NCBI GenBank assembly: GCA_964586145.1
Contig: CAZPHH010000081.1
Span: forward strand, 1 to 22,504
Origin: JAFGJQ01 sp964586145
GTDB taxonomy: Bacteria; Planctomycetota; Phycisphaerae; UBA1845
DNA length: 22,504 nucleotides
Direction of reading: 5' to 3'
In this document: one piece after another, positions 15,199 through 22,504 of the stretch
How positions within the stretch are numbered: position 1 is the first letter of the stretch
How the letters are laid out: every line of letters starts with the position of its first letter
Position numbers and translations under genes: made by a program
Notes under the pieces: model-generated
What the model was told of the DNA's origin: nothing
The model's database searches: none
Seen by the model: the letters and a program-made list of their open reading frames with translations, nothing else

Positions 15199-16327
15199 TT
15201 ACCCCCCAACGCAGCCGCGCCGACCGGCTGCGCAGGTTGGACGTCACTTCGGCCGGGCCTGGCGTGATCGCGTGATCGCAAACCGTCTCATACGGGCCCG
15301 CCTGAAGACCGCTCTCCAGGGCGGCGGCCACGCGATCGTCCTCTCCGCTGTGGAAGGAGATGATCCCCAACCGGCCGCCCGGGCGCAGGCAATACGGCAC
15401 CTGGCGAAGAAGCTGCTCCAGCCCGCTGAGTTCGTCATTCACCAGGATGCGAAGGGCCTGGAACGTTCGCGCGGCCGGGTGCAGGTCGCCCGGGCGGCGC
15501 TCCGGCCGCTGCCGCCACTGGCGCATCGAGATTCCCTTGGCCTCGAAGACCAGCCGCATCAGCTCGCGGGTCCGCGTGATGGGCCGCCGGCCTCGCCGAT
15601 CCACGATCAGGCGGGCGATGGCGTCCGCGGCCGGCTCATCCGCCAGCGTTCGCAGGGCGGCGGCCAGCGTCCGCCCATCCAGCGAGGCCAGCAGGTCGGC
15701 GGCCGTGTGCGGGCGACGCAGGTCCATCCGCATGTCCAGCGGGCCGTCGTGCTTGAAGCTGAAGCCGCGGGCGGGGTCGTCGATCTGCATGCTGGAGATG
15801 CCCAGATCGGCAAACACAACGTCAAATCCGCTGATTCCCTCCTCGCCGAGCACCCGGCCGATGCTGCCGAAATGCCGGTGGTACAGCCGGACGGTCGGGG
15901 GCGGCTGTCCGCGGCTCGGCACGTCGCCGGGCAGAACCAGGGCCACCGGCTCGCCCAGCGAATCCGCCAAACGCTGCCCGGTCCGGGCGAGTTGCTCGCC
16001 GTCCAGATCCAGCCCGATCAGCCGGCCGGCGGGCGTGATGCGGCGCAAAAACGCCTCCGCGTGCCCGCCGTAGCCGAGGGTGCAATCGACCACCACGTTC
16101 CCCGGCCGCGGATCGAGCGCCGTCATCACTTCGTCGAGCAACACCGGGACGTGCGTGCCCGCCGGCGTGCGTCCCTGGGCGCGCACGTGGTCGTGCATGT
16201 CCGGGTGTTTGTCGGGCTCCAGTTCCTTGTACCGATGCTCGAATTGCCTGGGATGCGTGCCCGGGTATCGCGGCCGGCGCCGCCGGCCGGGCAAAGGGCC
16301 TGGTTCGGAATGCTCGTCTGGACTCAT
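15176..16327 (-). CDS. rsmH: 16S rRNA (cytosine(1402)-N(4))-methyltransferase RsmH
   Basis: RsmH (formerly MraW) methylates N4 of C1402 in 16S rRNA, fine-tuning the ribosomal P site. In this 383-residue protein the family entry motif is H-V-P-V-L-L-D-E-V (59-67) and the SAM motif is D81-C-T-L-G-Y-G-G-H89. Then come F-A-D-L-G-I-S-S-M-Q-I-D, R-G-F-S-F, D-G-P-L-D-M-R-M-D, R-T-F-Q-A-L-R-I-L-V-N-D-E-L, G-I-I-S-F-H-S-G-E-D and S-R-S-A-R-L-R. It is longer than the usual ~310 because of a basic N-terminal extension (about 1-58). The start is ATG 16327; the Shine-Dalgarno is weak. The final residues G-C-G-N-R-L and the stop are encoded by the GGCTGTG-type repeat. No mraZ, ftsL, ftsI or mur genes adjoin, so it is outside a normal dcw cluster. 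Confidence 0.95.
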   Translation of the reverse strand: MSPDEHSEPGPLPGRRRRPRYPGTHPRQFEHRYKELEPDKHPDMHDHVRAQGRTPAGTHVPVLLDEVMTALDPRPGNVVVDCTLGYGGHAEAFLRRITPAGRLIGLDLDGEQLARTGQRLADSLGEPVALVLPGDVPSRGQPPPTVRLYHRHFGSIGRVLGEEGISGFDVVFADLGISSMQIDDPARGFSFKHDGPLDMRMDLRRPHTAADLLASLDGRTLAAALRTLADEPAADAIARLIVDRRGRRPITRTRELMRLVFEAKGISMRQWRQRPERRPGDLHPAARTFQALRILVNDELSGLEQLLRQVPYCLRPGGRLGIISFHSGEDDRVAAALESGLQAGPYETVCDHAITPGPAEVTSNLRSRSARLRWGVTGCGNRL

Positions 16328-16445
16328 TGCGGGGATTGTACCGCGCCCGCCGGCGCGGCGGCCACGCGCCTGGACTGGACGCGCGGTCCGTGTACAGTGA
16401 CAGGCGGAGGGGTATGCAAAACGGCGTGATCCGGGGAATGGACCG

Positions 16446-17909
16446 ATGGCCGGTGCCGACAGCGAGACCCAGCCCATGAATGCGGGGCCGTTCTGCCCGC
16501 CCGAACCGCGGCCGGACCGGTACCGCTGGACGCGGCGCGGCCTGAAGCTGGCCGGCTCCCTGGTTGTGCTGCTGGCGGGCTTGCGGTGGTGGTGGGGCTA
16601 CGAGGCGAATCGCCGCCTGCAAGCCGAGATCGCCGGCTACCGCGCCGCCGGCCAGCTCGTCTATGCCCACGAGTTCGACGCCCAGTTCGACGCCATCCCC
16701 GACGCCGAAAACGCGGCGGTTCTCTACGAGCAGGCGATGAACAACCTGTTGTGGCCGCTCCCTTCAGGGGTCTCAATCGAGGAATTCTACGAGAACCCCG
16801 CAACCATCAACGAAAAGCCTGACGATGCCACAGAGCTGATCACGGCCCATCAACTCGCCTTGAACCTCGTCCGCGAAGCCCGCTCGCGGCCGCAATGCGC
16901 GTGGAGTGAGCATCCCGGAAGCCTTACAGGCCAAGGTTGGTGGACCCTGGGTTCGAATCAGCGCGCGCTGGCGAAGCTGCTGCGCGTGACTGCCGAGTAC
17001 CATTATCGGATTGGCGACCCCGCAGAAGCCATGCGTACAACGCATGATCTGATTGTCTATTCCGACGCAGTCGCCGCAAATCCGATGCTGATCTCGACAC
17101 TTGTAGGATATGCGTGTCGCGATTTGGCCTTCGATTTCATGGAAGATGTGGGCGCTTGGGCTGACGATGCAGGCGATCCCGGGTTCGCCGCATGGTCGGA
17201 GTCGATGAAGAAGCGGTCCGAGTTGGAGGCGCTGCTGGCAGGTCTTCTGGATGAGCAACGCCAGTCAGAGACGGGCGTTGCCACCCTCTTCGGCGAACGC
17301 GCATTCGCGCTGGATCGCTTGTCGCCGGGCGGCCCGGGTTCGTATTTCGGCACGCTGCCACCTTCCAGCATCTGGGATCGTATCGTGGCGTTCACCACGA
17401 AGCCTGTGTATGTCCTTGACGCCGTCCGCGAGATGCAACTATGCACCGCCGCCTCTCTTGCCGTGCAGGACGATTCATGGTTGACCGCCCAAAAAAACTT
17501 CGCCGCTTCAGACGTGTCGCCTTCCTTTCTGCGGATGTTGTCGCACCCGATCACCCTCAATCCCTACGGCAGTTCGCCCACAACAATCCGAGGCTTCCTT
17601 AAGACGCACTACAAGCATCTCGCTCGCCGACGCATGGGTGTGACGGCTCTGGCGATTCATTTTTTCCGGCTCGACCACGGTCGCCGCCCGGACTCGCTTG
17701 ACGAACTGGTGCCGCGGTATCTGCCGGTCGTGCCTCTCGACCCGTTCGCACCCGACGGCGCCACCATCCGATACCGCCCTGATACCACCCCGGCCTTGCT
17801 CTACAGCGTAGGTGTGGACGGGACGGACAATAACGGCGAACGGCTTATTCTCGAGGACAAACGCGTCGACGCCACGTGCAGCGACATCCCCTTCCGCCTC
17901 GGCGACTGA
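16446..17909 (+). CDS. Membrane-anchored protein of unknown function, planctomycete type
   Basis: I do not recognise a characterised family. This 487-residue protein has a Pro-rich N-terminus, one membrane segment (about 35-47, followed by W-W-W-G) and a long helical body. The body carries alternating Ala/Leu/Tyr patterns (A-V-L-Y-E-Q-A-M-N-N-L, Q-R-A-L-A-K-L-L-R-V), suggestive of TPR-like helices. The last ~95 residues (A-L-A-I-H-F-F-R-L-D-H-G-R-R-P-D-S-L-D-E-L then P-L-D-P-F and L-L-Y-S-V-G-V-D-G-T-D-N-N-G) look like the C-terminal part of type II secretion pseudopilins, a combination I associate with planctomycete genomes. Base composition is noticeably less GC-rich from about 16,960 to 17,640 than at either end. 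ATG 16446 is used; ATG 16476 is a possible alternative. The gene is divergent from rsmH with a 118-bp gap. Confidence 0.75.
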   Translation: MAGADSETQPMNAGPFCPPEPRPDRYRWTRRGLKLAGSLVVLLAGLRWWWGYEANRRLQAEIAGYRAAGQLVYAHEFDAQFDAIPDAENAAVLYEQAMNNLLWPLPSGVSIEEFYENPATINEKPDDATELITAHQLALNLVREARSRPQCAWSEHPGSLTGQGWWTLGSNQRALAKLLRVTAEYHYRIGDPAEAMRTTHDLIVYSDAVAANPMLISTLVGYACRDLAFDFMEDVGAWADDAGDPGFAAWSESMKKRSELEALLAGLLDEQRQSETGVATLFGERAFALDRLSPGGPGSYFGTLPPSSIWDRIVAFTTKPVYVLDAVREMQLCTAASLAVQDDSWLTAQKNFAASDVSPSFLRMLSHPITLNPYGSSPTTIRGFLKTHYKHLARRRMGVTALAIHFFRLDHGRRPDSLDELVPRYLPVVPLDPFAPDGATIRYRPDTTPALLYSVGVDGTDNNGERLILEDKRVDATCSDIPFRLGD

Positions 17910-17914
17910 TTGCC

Positions 17915-17940
17915 GCCCGCGCGCCGCGAACCCGGCGGGC
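17915..17940 (+). terminator. Possible terminator hairpin
   Basis: GCCCGC (17915-17920) and GCGGGC (17935-17940) can pair across a 14-base GC-rich loop, 6 bp after the stop of the preceding gene. No T-tract follows, so this is only a candidate. Confidence 0.3.
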
Positions 17941-18058
17941 TCCACACCGAAGCACGCCGTAGGGTCCGCCGTGCGGACCACTCTGTTCTACAAACGCCGG
18001 AATTGAGTGCATGCCGCGGACGCGATGTGCGCTGCCCCGACCACCAGACCCTTAAAGC

Positions 18059-18140
18059 CCCCCCAAGGGGGGTGCGAAAGAAGCCCAGCGATTTATCGCT
18101 GGGTCACCGGCCTTTCCAATGAAAAAGCCCCGGCAGGGGC
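18059..18140. repeat. Cluster of three small palindromes
   Basis: Three hairpins follow one another: CCCCCC/GGGGGG around AA (18059-18072), CCCAGCGA/TCGCTGGG around TTTA (18084-18103) and GCCCC/GGGGC around GGCA (18127-18140). The style matches the larger mosaic at 7147-8429. They lie between two convergent genes and could also act as terminators, though none is followed by a T-tract. Confidence 0.75.
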
Positions 18141-18186
18141 GGCAGGACCCTCCGCCGTCGGCACGCCCGTGCCTCTCGAACACACG

Positions 18187-19104
18187 TCAAATCAAACTGG
18201 AAATGACGATCAGAACGTACAGAATCGCCGCAGGCAGCGCGACGAGAAATGCGCCCGCCAGGACCAGCCATATCACCGGCAGCGCCGCGGCGACGACTAA
18301 AGCGCGATACCGGAACTGCGGCAGCGTGAGCCGCGCCTGCCGATTCAGGTTCCACAACCAAGCGGCGAGCACGGGCAACACCAGTACGACCCCCCACGTT
18401 ACGGCCAATCCTGCCACATTTCGCGCGTCCAGCGCTGCTTCCCATGAAGCGACCAGCAAGACCGGAACAAGCAATGGCAGGAATGCCAGCGATCCGCACG
18501 CGTACAGGCTCAGCGCCACGCCGCTGTCCTGCCGTTCGACAGAGACCCCGCGCGGATGGAAGAGATGGCCTGGCACCGCCGTCGCCGCCGCCAGGAAGAG
18601 CAGGAAGCACGCCAGGAGCACGCCCACCGGCCACACCTCCGCGTACGCCCGATCCCATCCGGTCGGAACGCGCACTGTCCCGGGAAACACCATGATCTCG
18701 AAGAAATCCGGTACCTCCACGTGTGGCGGGCACACATGATACAGCGCGACCACGACGTAGATCACCGCAGCGAGAACAAGGGAAAGCGTGACCCACTGAA
18801 ACCTTCGTGCATCGGAGATTCGCAACGGTCGCGCGTATTCGTCATAGAATCCCCGCCCGCTGAACGTCACCATCCACACCGTCCGCCAGTACGCGCGCAT
18901 GCGGCCGATGCGGCGCCGGTGGACCCAAGGAATCCGGCTCTCGGGGTTGCGCAGGTTCGCCAGCGACCGCCCGCACTCCGGGCACCGGTCAGACACGCAG
19001 CCGAACAGGTTGTACGCGCACTTCACGCAATAGATGTCCGCCGGAATCGCCGGCAGGCGAGCCGGCACTTCGGACGGACCGGTCTGGTCGGAAGCCGTTG
19101 CCAT
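18187..19104 (-). CDS. Zinc-ribbon multi-pass membrane protein
   Basis: This 305-residue protein has a zinc ribbon near its start (C26-V-K-C29-A-Y-N-L and C41-P-E-C44-G-R-S-L), a form frequent in planctomycete membrane proteins. A basic linker (about 50-90) and five or six hydrophobic segments from about 95 to the C-terminus follow. The last is a long hydrophobic run ending I-L-Y-V-L-I-V-I-S-S-L-I. The layout of ribbon plus hydrophobic helices resembles Yip1-type or RDD-type proteins, but I cannot assign a family. The start is ATG 19104, with GGGA about 9 bp upstream; the frame is open to an ATG at 19143, but that extension (R-K-R-T-L-R-P-T) seems less likely. It converges with the unknown gene at 16446. 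Confidence 0.78.
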   Translation of the reverse strand: MATASDQTGPSEVPARLPAIPADIYCVKCAYNLFGCVSDRCPECGRSLANLRNPESRIPWVHRRRIGRMRAYWRTVWMVTFSGRGFYDEYARPLRISDARRFQWVTLSLVLAAVIYVVVALYHVCPPHVEVPDFFEIMVFPGTVRVPTGWDRAYAEVWPVGVLLACFLLFLAAATAVPGHLFHPRGVSVERQDSGVALSLYACGSLAFLPLLVPVLLVASWEAALDARNVAGLAVTWGVVLVLPVLAAWLWNLNRQARLTLPQFRYRALVVAAALPVIWLVLAGAFLVALPAAILYVLIVISSLI

Positions 19105-19571
19105 AATCCGTCCCAGAGTAGGCCGGAGTGTCCGTTTCCGCAACGCGCCCCGCGGCCGCGGTTGAAGTGGGCCTGCAGCAATCGGCTCGTCGAGACGCCG
19201 GTGGAAACGATGAGAGTTCGATCACCACGGCAACGCATGGGGCCGTTCATAAAGTGACAACGCACATGCAGGGGCGACGCAACATGTGGGAATCGTTACG
19301 GAAGGCATTGCAGCGGCGGCAGGGGTTCGACTAAGATTGCGGGCTGGGTTTGTATCGGGCCGCGAAAATCTCAGAAGCGAAAACGCCGAGGGCGACTTTG
19401 TGCGTGCGCGCGAGGATTGACACTCAAGCGCGCCGGAGATGCCGGCTTCGCACAGGGTGAACCCGCGGAGCGCGAACGCAGACGAGGTTCGTGAGCCGAC
19501 AATGGTGTAGCCGTAGGCGAAAGAGAATGCGGAATGATCGCCGGTTACCGCACCGGTGGGAGTGGAGTGAG
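19105..19571. other. 467-bp intergenic region before the dockerin/RTX gene
   Basis: This region separates a minus-strand gene starting at 19104 from a plus-strand gene starting at 19572, so it should hold both promoters and perhaps a long 5' leader for the secreted protein. A TTGACA occurs at 19417-19422, but no matching -10 box is found at a suitable distance. Short open frames across it show no protein-like pattern. I see no RNA gene or strong hairpin. Confidence 0.55.
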
Positions 19572-22346
19572 ATGTCAGAGATTACATCGGGCTGGAAGAA
19601 GAGGGTGTATGGGGTGTGTGCCGTTCTGCTGGCGTGGAGCGTGAGCGTGGAGCCGGTGATGGCGGGCAGCGCACCGAGGAACGAACGGCGTACCATTTCG
19701 CGGGCTGCGCCCGCAACCCAAGGGACGGAGGGACGAAGGGACGGAGGGACGGAGAAAGAGCTTGCGCCAGTGCCTTCGTGGAAATATACGCGGGCCGAGA
19801 AGAAATCGCAGGTTTGTAGTACGGTAGACACGGCGGCGGGGGCGGTCAGCGCACCGGCGGTGCGATCGGGGGAGCGCAGCAGCGTCTCCGAACGCGACGG
19901 CGATCTGAATGGGCCCGGCGGGCTGAGCAGTGCGCCGGCCGCGGTGGATATCGGGGAGTCTGTGACTCCGCTGGCGGCCGTGCCCGGCGACCTGGACGGG
20001 GATGGCGACGTGGACGCAGACGACTACGACGTTTTCCTGGCGGCGTTCGGGACATGCCAGGGCCATGCGGCGTTCGTGCCGGAGGCGGACTACGACGGCG
20101 ACGGCTGCATCACGCTGTCGGACTACCAGGAGTGGCTGGACGATTTCAGGAGTTTTCAGCCGCCGGACCTGGCATACATCGAGAATGGCACGCTGATCGT
20201 GCAGGGTACGCAAGCGAGTGACCTGATCACCCTGCGGCTGCAGGCGGGGGTGCCGGCGGTGCTGGAAATCGACCTCGGGGACGACGGAACGGCCGACTTC
20301 AGCTTCGACCGCTCCCTGTTTTATCAAATCCTTGTGAACGCCGGCGGCGGAGACGACGTGGTCCGGATCGACGAGGGGAACGGCATCTTCACAGACACAG
20401 AGATCACGACGCTGAACGGCGAGGCGGACGATGATACCTTGATCGGCGGCAGCGGCGCGGAGACCTTTGCCGGCGGCCCCGGCGACGATTCCGCGGACAT
20501 GGGTGCGGGCGACGACCACTTCCACTGGGACCCCGGCGACGGAACCGACGTGGTGGACGGCGGCGGCGGCATCGATACCGTCCAGGTCAACGGAAGTGAC
20601 GGGGACGAAGACTTCACGGTGACCGCCAACGGCGCCCGGGTGCGGTTCGACCGCATCGACCCCGCCCCGTTCTTCCTCGATATTGGCACCACCGAGAACC
20701 TCGTCCTCAATGCCAACGGCGGCGACGATGCACTCGCGTGCACGGGGAACCTGGCCGCCCTGATTCAGATTACGGTGGACGGCGGAGCCGGTGACGACAC
20801 ACTGCTGGGCGGCAACGGCGCCGACGTTCTGATCGGCGGCGCCGACAACGACTTCATTGACGGCAACCAGGGCAACGACACTGTCTTCCTGGGCGGGGGG
20901 GATGATGTCTTCCAGTGGGATCCCGGCGACGGCAGTGATACGGTCGAGGGCCAGGCCGGGCACGACGTCGTGGTATTCAACGGATCGAACGGCAACGAAA
21001 TCTTCGACTTCTCCGCCAACGGGCAGCGACTGCGCTTCACCCGCAACCTGGGCAACATCATCCTGGACGCGGACGGTATCGAACAATTCGACCTCCAGGC
21101 CCTCGGCGGCACGGACACCGCCACGGTGAATGACCTGACGGGCACGGCCGTCACACAAGTGAACGTGGACCTCGCCACGTTCGGCGGCGTCGGGGATGCC
21201 CAGGCGGATGCCGTCAGCATCGCCGGGACGCCGGCCGCCGATCTCTTCAACATCTCCGCGGACGGCGATTTCGTGGTCATTGATCTGGCTGCCGAGGTTC
21301 GTGTGAGGGGTTACGAGGTGGGTGACCAGGTCGTCGTGAACGGCGTGGGCGGCGACACCGTGAACGTGAACGGCTCGGACGGTCCGGACACGATGACGCT
21401 CACGGCGAACGGCACGCAAGGGCGGGTGGATGCGACTGGTTTCTCCGCCGCGGTGGCCGTGAGTGGTGCACTGTCGCTGGTCATCAACGGCCTGGGCGGG
21501 TCGGACAGCATCAGTTGCACGGGGAACCTGGCCGGCCTGTCGATTCCGATCACGCTGGATGGCGGGGAGGGCGACGACACGATCCTCGGCAGCAACGGCG
21601 CCGACGTTCTGATCGGCGGCGCCGACAACGACTTCATTGACGGCAACCAGGGCAACGACACTGTCTTCCTGGGCGGGGGGGATGATGTCTTCCAGTGGGA
21701 TCCCGGCGACGGCAGTGATACGGTCGAGGGCCAGGCCGGGCACGACGTCGTGGTATTCAACGGATCGAACGGCAACGAAATCTTCGACTTCTCCGCCAAC
21801 GGGCAGCGACTGCGCTTCACCCGCAACCTGGGCAACATCATCCTGGACGCGGACGGTATCGAACAATTCGACCTCCAGGCCCTGGGCGGCGCCGACACCG
21901 TCACCATGAATGATCTGGGCGGTACCGACGTGGTTGACGTGAACGTTGATCTTGCGGGTACGCTGGGAGGCAGCTCCGGCGATGCGCAGCCCGACACGGT
22001 CATCGCCAACGCCACGGACGGAGACGACACGATTCTGGTCATCGGATCGTCCGGAGGCCCGGTCACCGTGCTCGGGTTGGTGACCCGGTTGTCCGTTTTC
22101 CACAGCGAAGTTGGCAACGACCAGCTCCGCTTCCACGCGCTCGACGGTGACGATGTGGTGGACGCGTCCGGCCTGGCAGCGGGAATCATCAGCCTGCTTG
22201 TCGACGGTGGTGCCGGCAACGACGTCCTCATTGGCAGCGATGGGGACGATGTTCTGTTGGGCGGTGACGGTGACGACGTGTTGCTCGGCGGGCCGGGGGT
22301 GGACGTACTCGACGGAGGGCCGGGTGATAACATCGTGATCCAGTGA
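19572..22346 (+). CDS. Secreted dockerin and RTX-repeat calcium-binding protein
   Basis: This is a 924-residue extracellular protein. A signal peptide (1-31, hydrophobic V-C-A-V-L-L-A-W, cleavage after V-M-A) is followed by a low-complexity linker and a dockerin type I-like pair of calcium loops (D140-L-D-G-D-G-D and D173-Y-D-G-D-G-C). The rest is a repetitive beta-rich region with many G-G-x-G-x-D nonapeptides of the hemolysin-type (RTX) kind, for example G-G-A-G-D-D-T-L-L-G-G and a C-terminal run G-D-G-D-D-V-L-L-G-G. Residues ~414-510 are repeated exactly at ~674-770. ATG 19572 is preferred over GTG 19491 because GGAGTGGAG lies just upstream and the signal peptide follows. A role as a calcium-stabilised adhesin or surface protein is likely; no catalytic domain or sorting signal is seen. 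The scaffold partner of the dockerin is unknown. Confidence 0.88.
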   Translation: MSEITSGWKKRVYGVCAVLLAWSVSVEPVMAGSAPRNERRTISRAAPATQGTEGRRDGGTEKELAPVPSWKYTRAEKKSQVCSTVDTAAGAVSAPAVRSGERSSVSERDGDLNGPGGLSSAPAAVDIGESVTPLAAVPGDLDGDGDVDADDYDVFLAAFGTCQGHAAFVPEADYDGDGCITLSDYQEWLDDFRSFQPPDLAYIENGTLIVQGTQASDLITLRLQAGVPAVLEIDLGDDGTADFSFDRSLFYQILVNAGGGDDVVRIDEGNGIFTDTEITTLNGEADDDTLIGGSGAETFAGGPGDDSADMGAGDDHFHWDPGDGTDVVDGGGGIDTVQVNGSDGDEDFTVTANGARVRFDRIDPAPFFLDIGTTENLVLNANGGDDALACTGNLAALIQITVDGGAGDDTLLGGNGADVLIGGADNDFIDGNQGNDTVFLGGGDDVFQWDPGDGSDTVEGQAGHDVVVFNGSNGNEIFDFSANGQRLRFTRNLGNIILDADGIEQFDLQALGGTDTATVNDLTGTAVTQVNVDLATFGGVGDAQADAVSIAGTPAADLFNISADGDFVVIDLAAEVRVRGYEVGDQVVVNGVGGDTVNVNGSDGPDTMTLTANGTQGRVDATGFSAAVAVSGALSLVINGLGGSDSISCTGNLAGLSIPITLDGGEGDDTILGSNGADVLIGGADNDFIDGNQGNDTVFLGGGDDVFQWDPGDGSDTVEGQAGHDVVVFNGSNGNEIFDFSANGQRLRFTRNLGNIILDADGIEQFDLQALGGADTVTMNDLGGTDVVDVNVDLAGTLGGSSGDAQPDTVIANATDGDDTILVIGSSGGPVTVLGLVTRLSVFHSEVGNDQLRFHALDGDDVVDASGLAAGIISLLVDGGAGNDVLIGSDGDDVLLGGDGDDVLLGGPGVDVLDGGPGDNIVIQ
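19721..19752. repeat. 8-bp microsatellite (AGGGACGG/A x4) inside the gene
   Basis: Four tandem copies of AGGGACGR lie in the coding sequence at about residues 50-61, just after the signal peptide, encoding a G-R-R-D-G-G-T-E type peptide. Because 8 is not a multiple of 3, gain or loss of a unit would shift the frame. Confidence 0.85.
20812..21103 (+). repeat. 292-bp exact intragenic repeat, copy 1
   Basis: This segment is identical at every base to 21592-21883, 780 bp (260 codons) downstream in the same gene. The identity ends sharply at both sides, and the flanking repeat units are clearly diverged. Confidence 0.92.
21592..21883 (+). repeat. 292-bp exact intragenic repeat, copy 2
   Basis: This is the second copy of 20812-21103, in direct orientation and in the same reading frame, encoding the same ~97 RTX-type residues (starting N-G-A-D-V-L-I-G-G). 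Exact identity at synonymous positions points to recent duplication or gene conversion. Confidence 0.92.
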
Positions 22347-22448
22347 TGAAGGGCAGGTTGGCAGCCGCGAAACGAACCCGGTTGAGCCCAGGTATGACCT
22401 CGCGCTACTGACATGCCGCGAAAGGCGGGCGGGCCCGGACCGGATGGA

Positions 22449-22497
22449 GGACCGGCTGGTCTCCGCAGGCGACTCGCCGTGGCGAGAAAGCCGGTCC
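22449..22497. repeat. Nested palindrome at the window end
   Basis: GGACCGGCT (22449-22457) pairs with AGCCGGTCC (22489-22497), and CTCGCC/GGCGAG (22473-22486) forms an inner hairpin. It lies about 100 bp after the RTX gene stop. It may act as a terminator or be a dispersed palindromic repeat; the nested layout recalls those in the mosaic at 7147-8429. Confidence 0.7.
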
Positions 22498-22504
22498 CAC
22501 AAGA

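Noticed and set aside
16950..16959. tRNA T-arm-like GGTTCGAATC
   Set aside because: It lies inside a coding sequence, and no acceptor stem or anticodon arm can be built around it.
17492..17498. A AAA AAC slippery heptamer in the correct frame
   Set aside because: The -1 frame ends after about 50 codons without a recognisable product, no clear downstream pseudoknot is seen, and the zero frame continues into a typical C-terminal domain.
19417..19422. TTGACA as a -35 promoter box
   Set aside because: No TATAAT-like sequence occurs 16-18 bp downstream; a single hexamer is expected by chance.
19575..22502. 975-codon minus-strand open frame opposite the RTX gene
   Set aside because: It mirrors the repeat structure of the sense gene (Val/Asp-rich antisense of Gly-Asp repeats) and has no plausible start context.

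Overview
The window is GC-rich bacterial chromosome, most likely from a planctomycete, probably of the Phycisphaerae type. The reasons are a secreted dockerin plus RTX-repeat protein, small CxxC-zinc-ribbon membrane proteins, a long protein with a pilin-like C-terminal segment, an RsmH with a basic N-terminal extension, and loosely packed genes separated by palindrome-rich spacers. This assignment rests on protein style and is inferred; there is no rRNA in the window.

Layout. (1) 1-3720, plus strand: a tight sugar-modification operon with the 3' part of a SAM methyltransferase, a zinc-ribbon C-methyltransferase of the TylCIII/NovU type, a glucose-1-phosphate cytidylyltransferase-like enzyme and a PIG-L/LmbE deacetylase. 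Together they suggest synthesis of a branched, C-methylated nucleotide sugar for a surface glycan or glycolipid. (2) 3861-7146, plus strand: three membrane or envelope genes, namely a multi-pass protein with a degenerate M50-like motif, an AsmA/DUF748-like anchored protein, and a YihY/BrkB protein with a C-terminal winged helix. (3) 7147-8429: a gene-poor mosaic of perfect small palindromes. Two 273-bp direct repeats flank a REP-associated transposase gene broken by one in-frame TGA. (4) 8430-12752: a small zinc-ribbon membrane protein (minus), then a large secreted protein combining a clan CD-like His/Cys dyad with a transglutaminase core, followed 5 bp later by an alpha/beta hydrolase. (5) 12801-16327, minus strand: bacterioferritin, an OFA-type MFS transporter, a four-helix-bundle (TIGR02436/IVP-like) gene framed by inverted GGCTGTA repeats, and rsmH, whose last codons lie inside one of those repeats. 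(6) 16446-19104: a planctomycete-type protein of unknown function, a palindrome cluster, and a minus-strand zinc-ribbon multi-pass membrane protein. (7) 19572-22346: a secreted dockerin/RTX adhesin-like protein with an exact 292-bp internal duplication and an 8-bp microsatellite near its start. The window ends in a nested palindrome.

The most interesting signals are the RAYT/palindrome mosaic with its broken transposase, the four-helix-bundle cassette wedged between rsmH and a transporter, and the possible clan CD protease-transglutaminase fusion. No complete defence system, CRISPR array, rRNA or tRNA was found.
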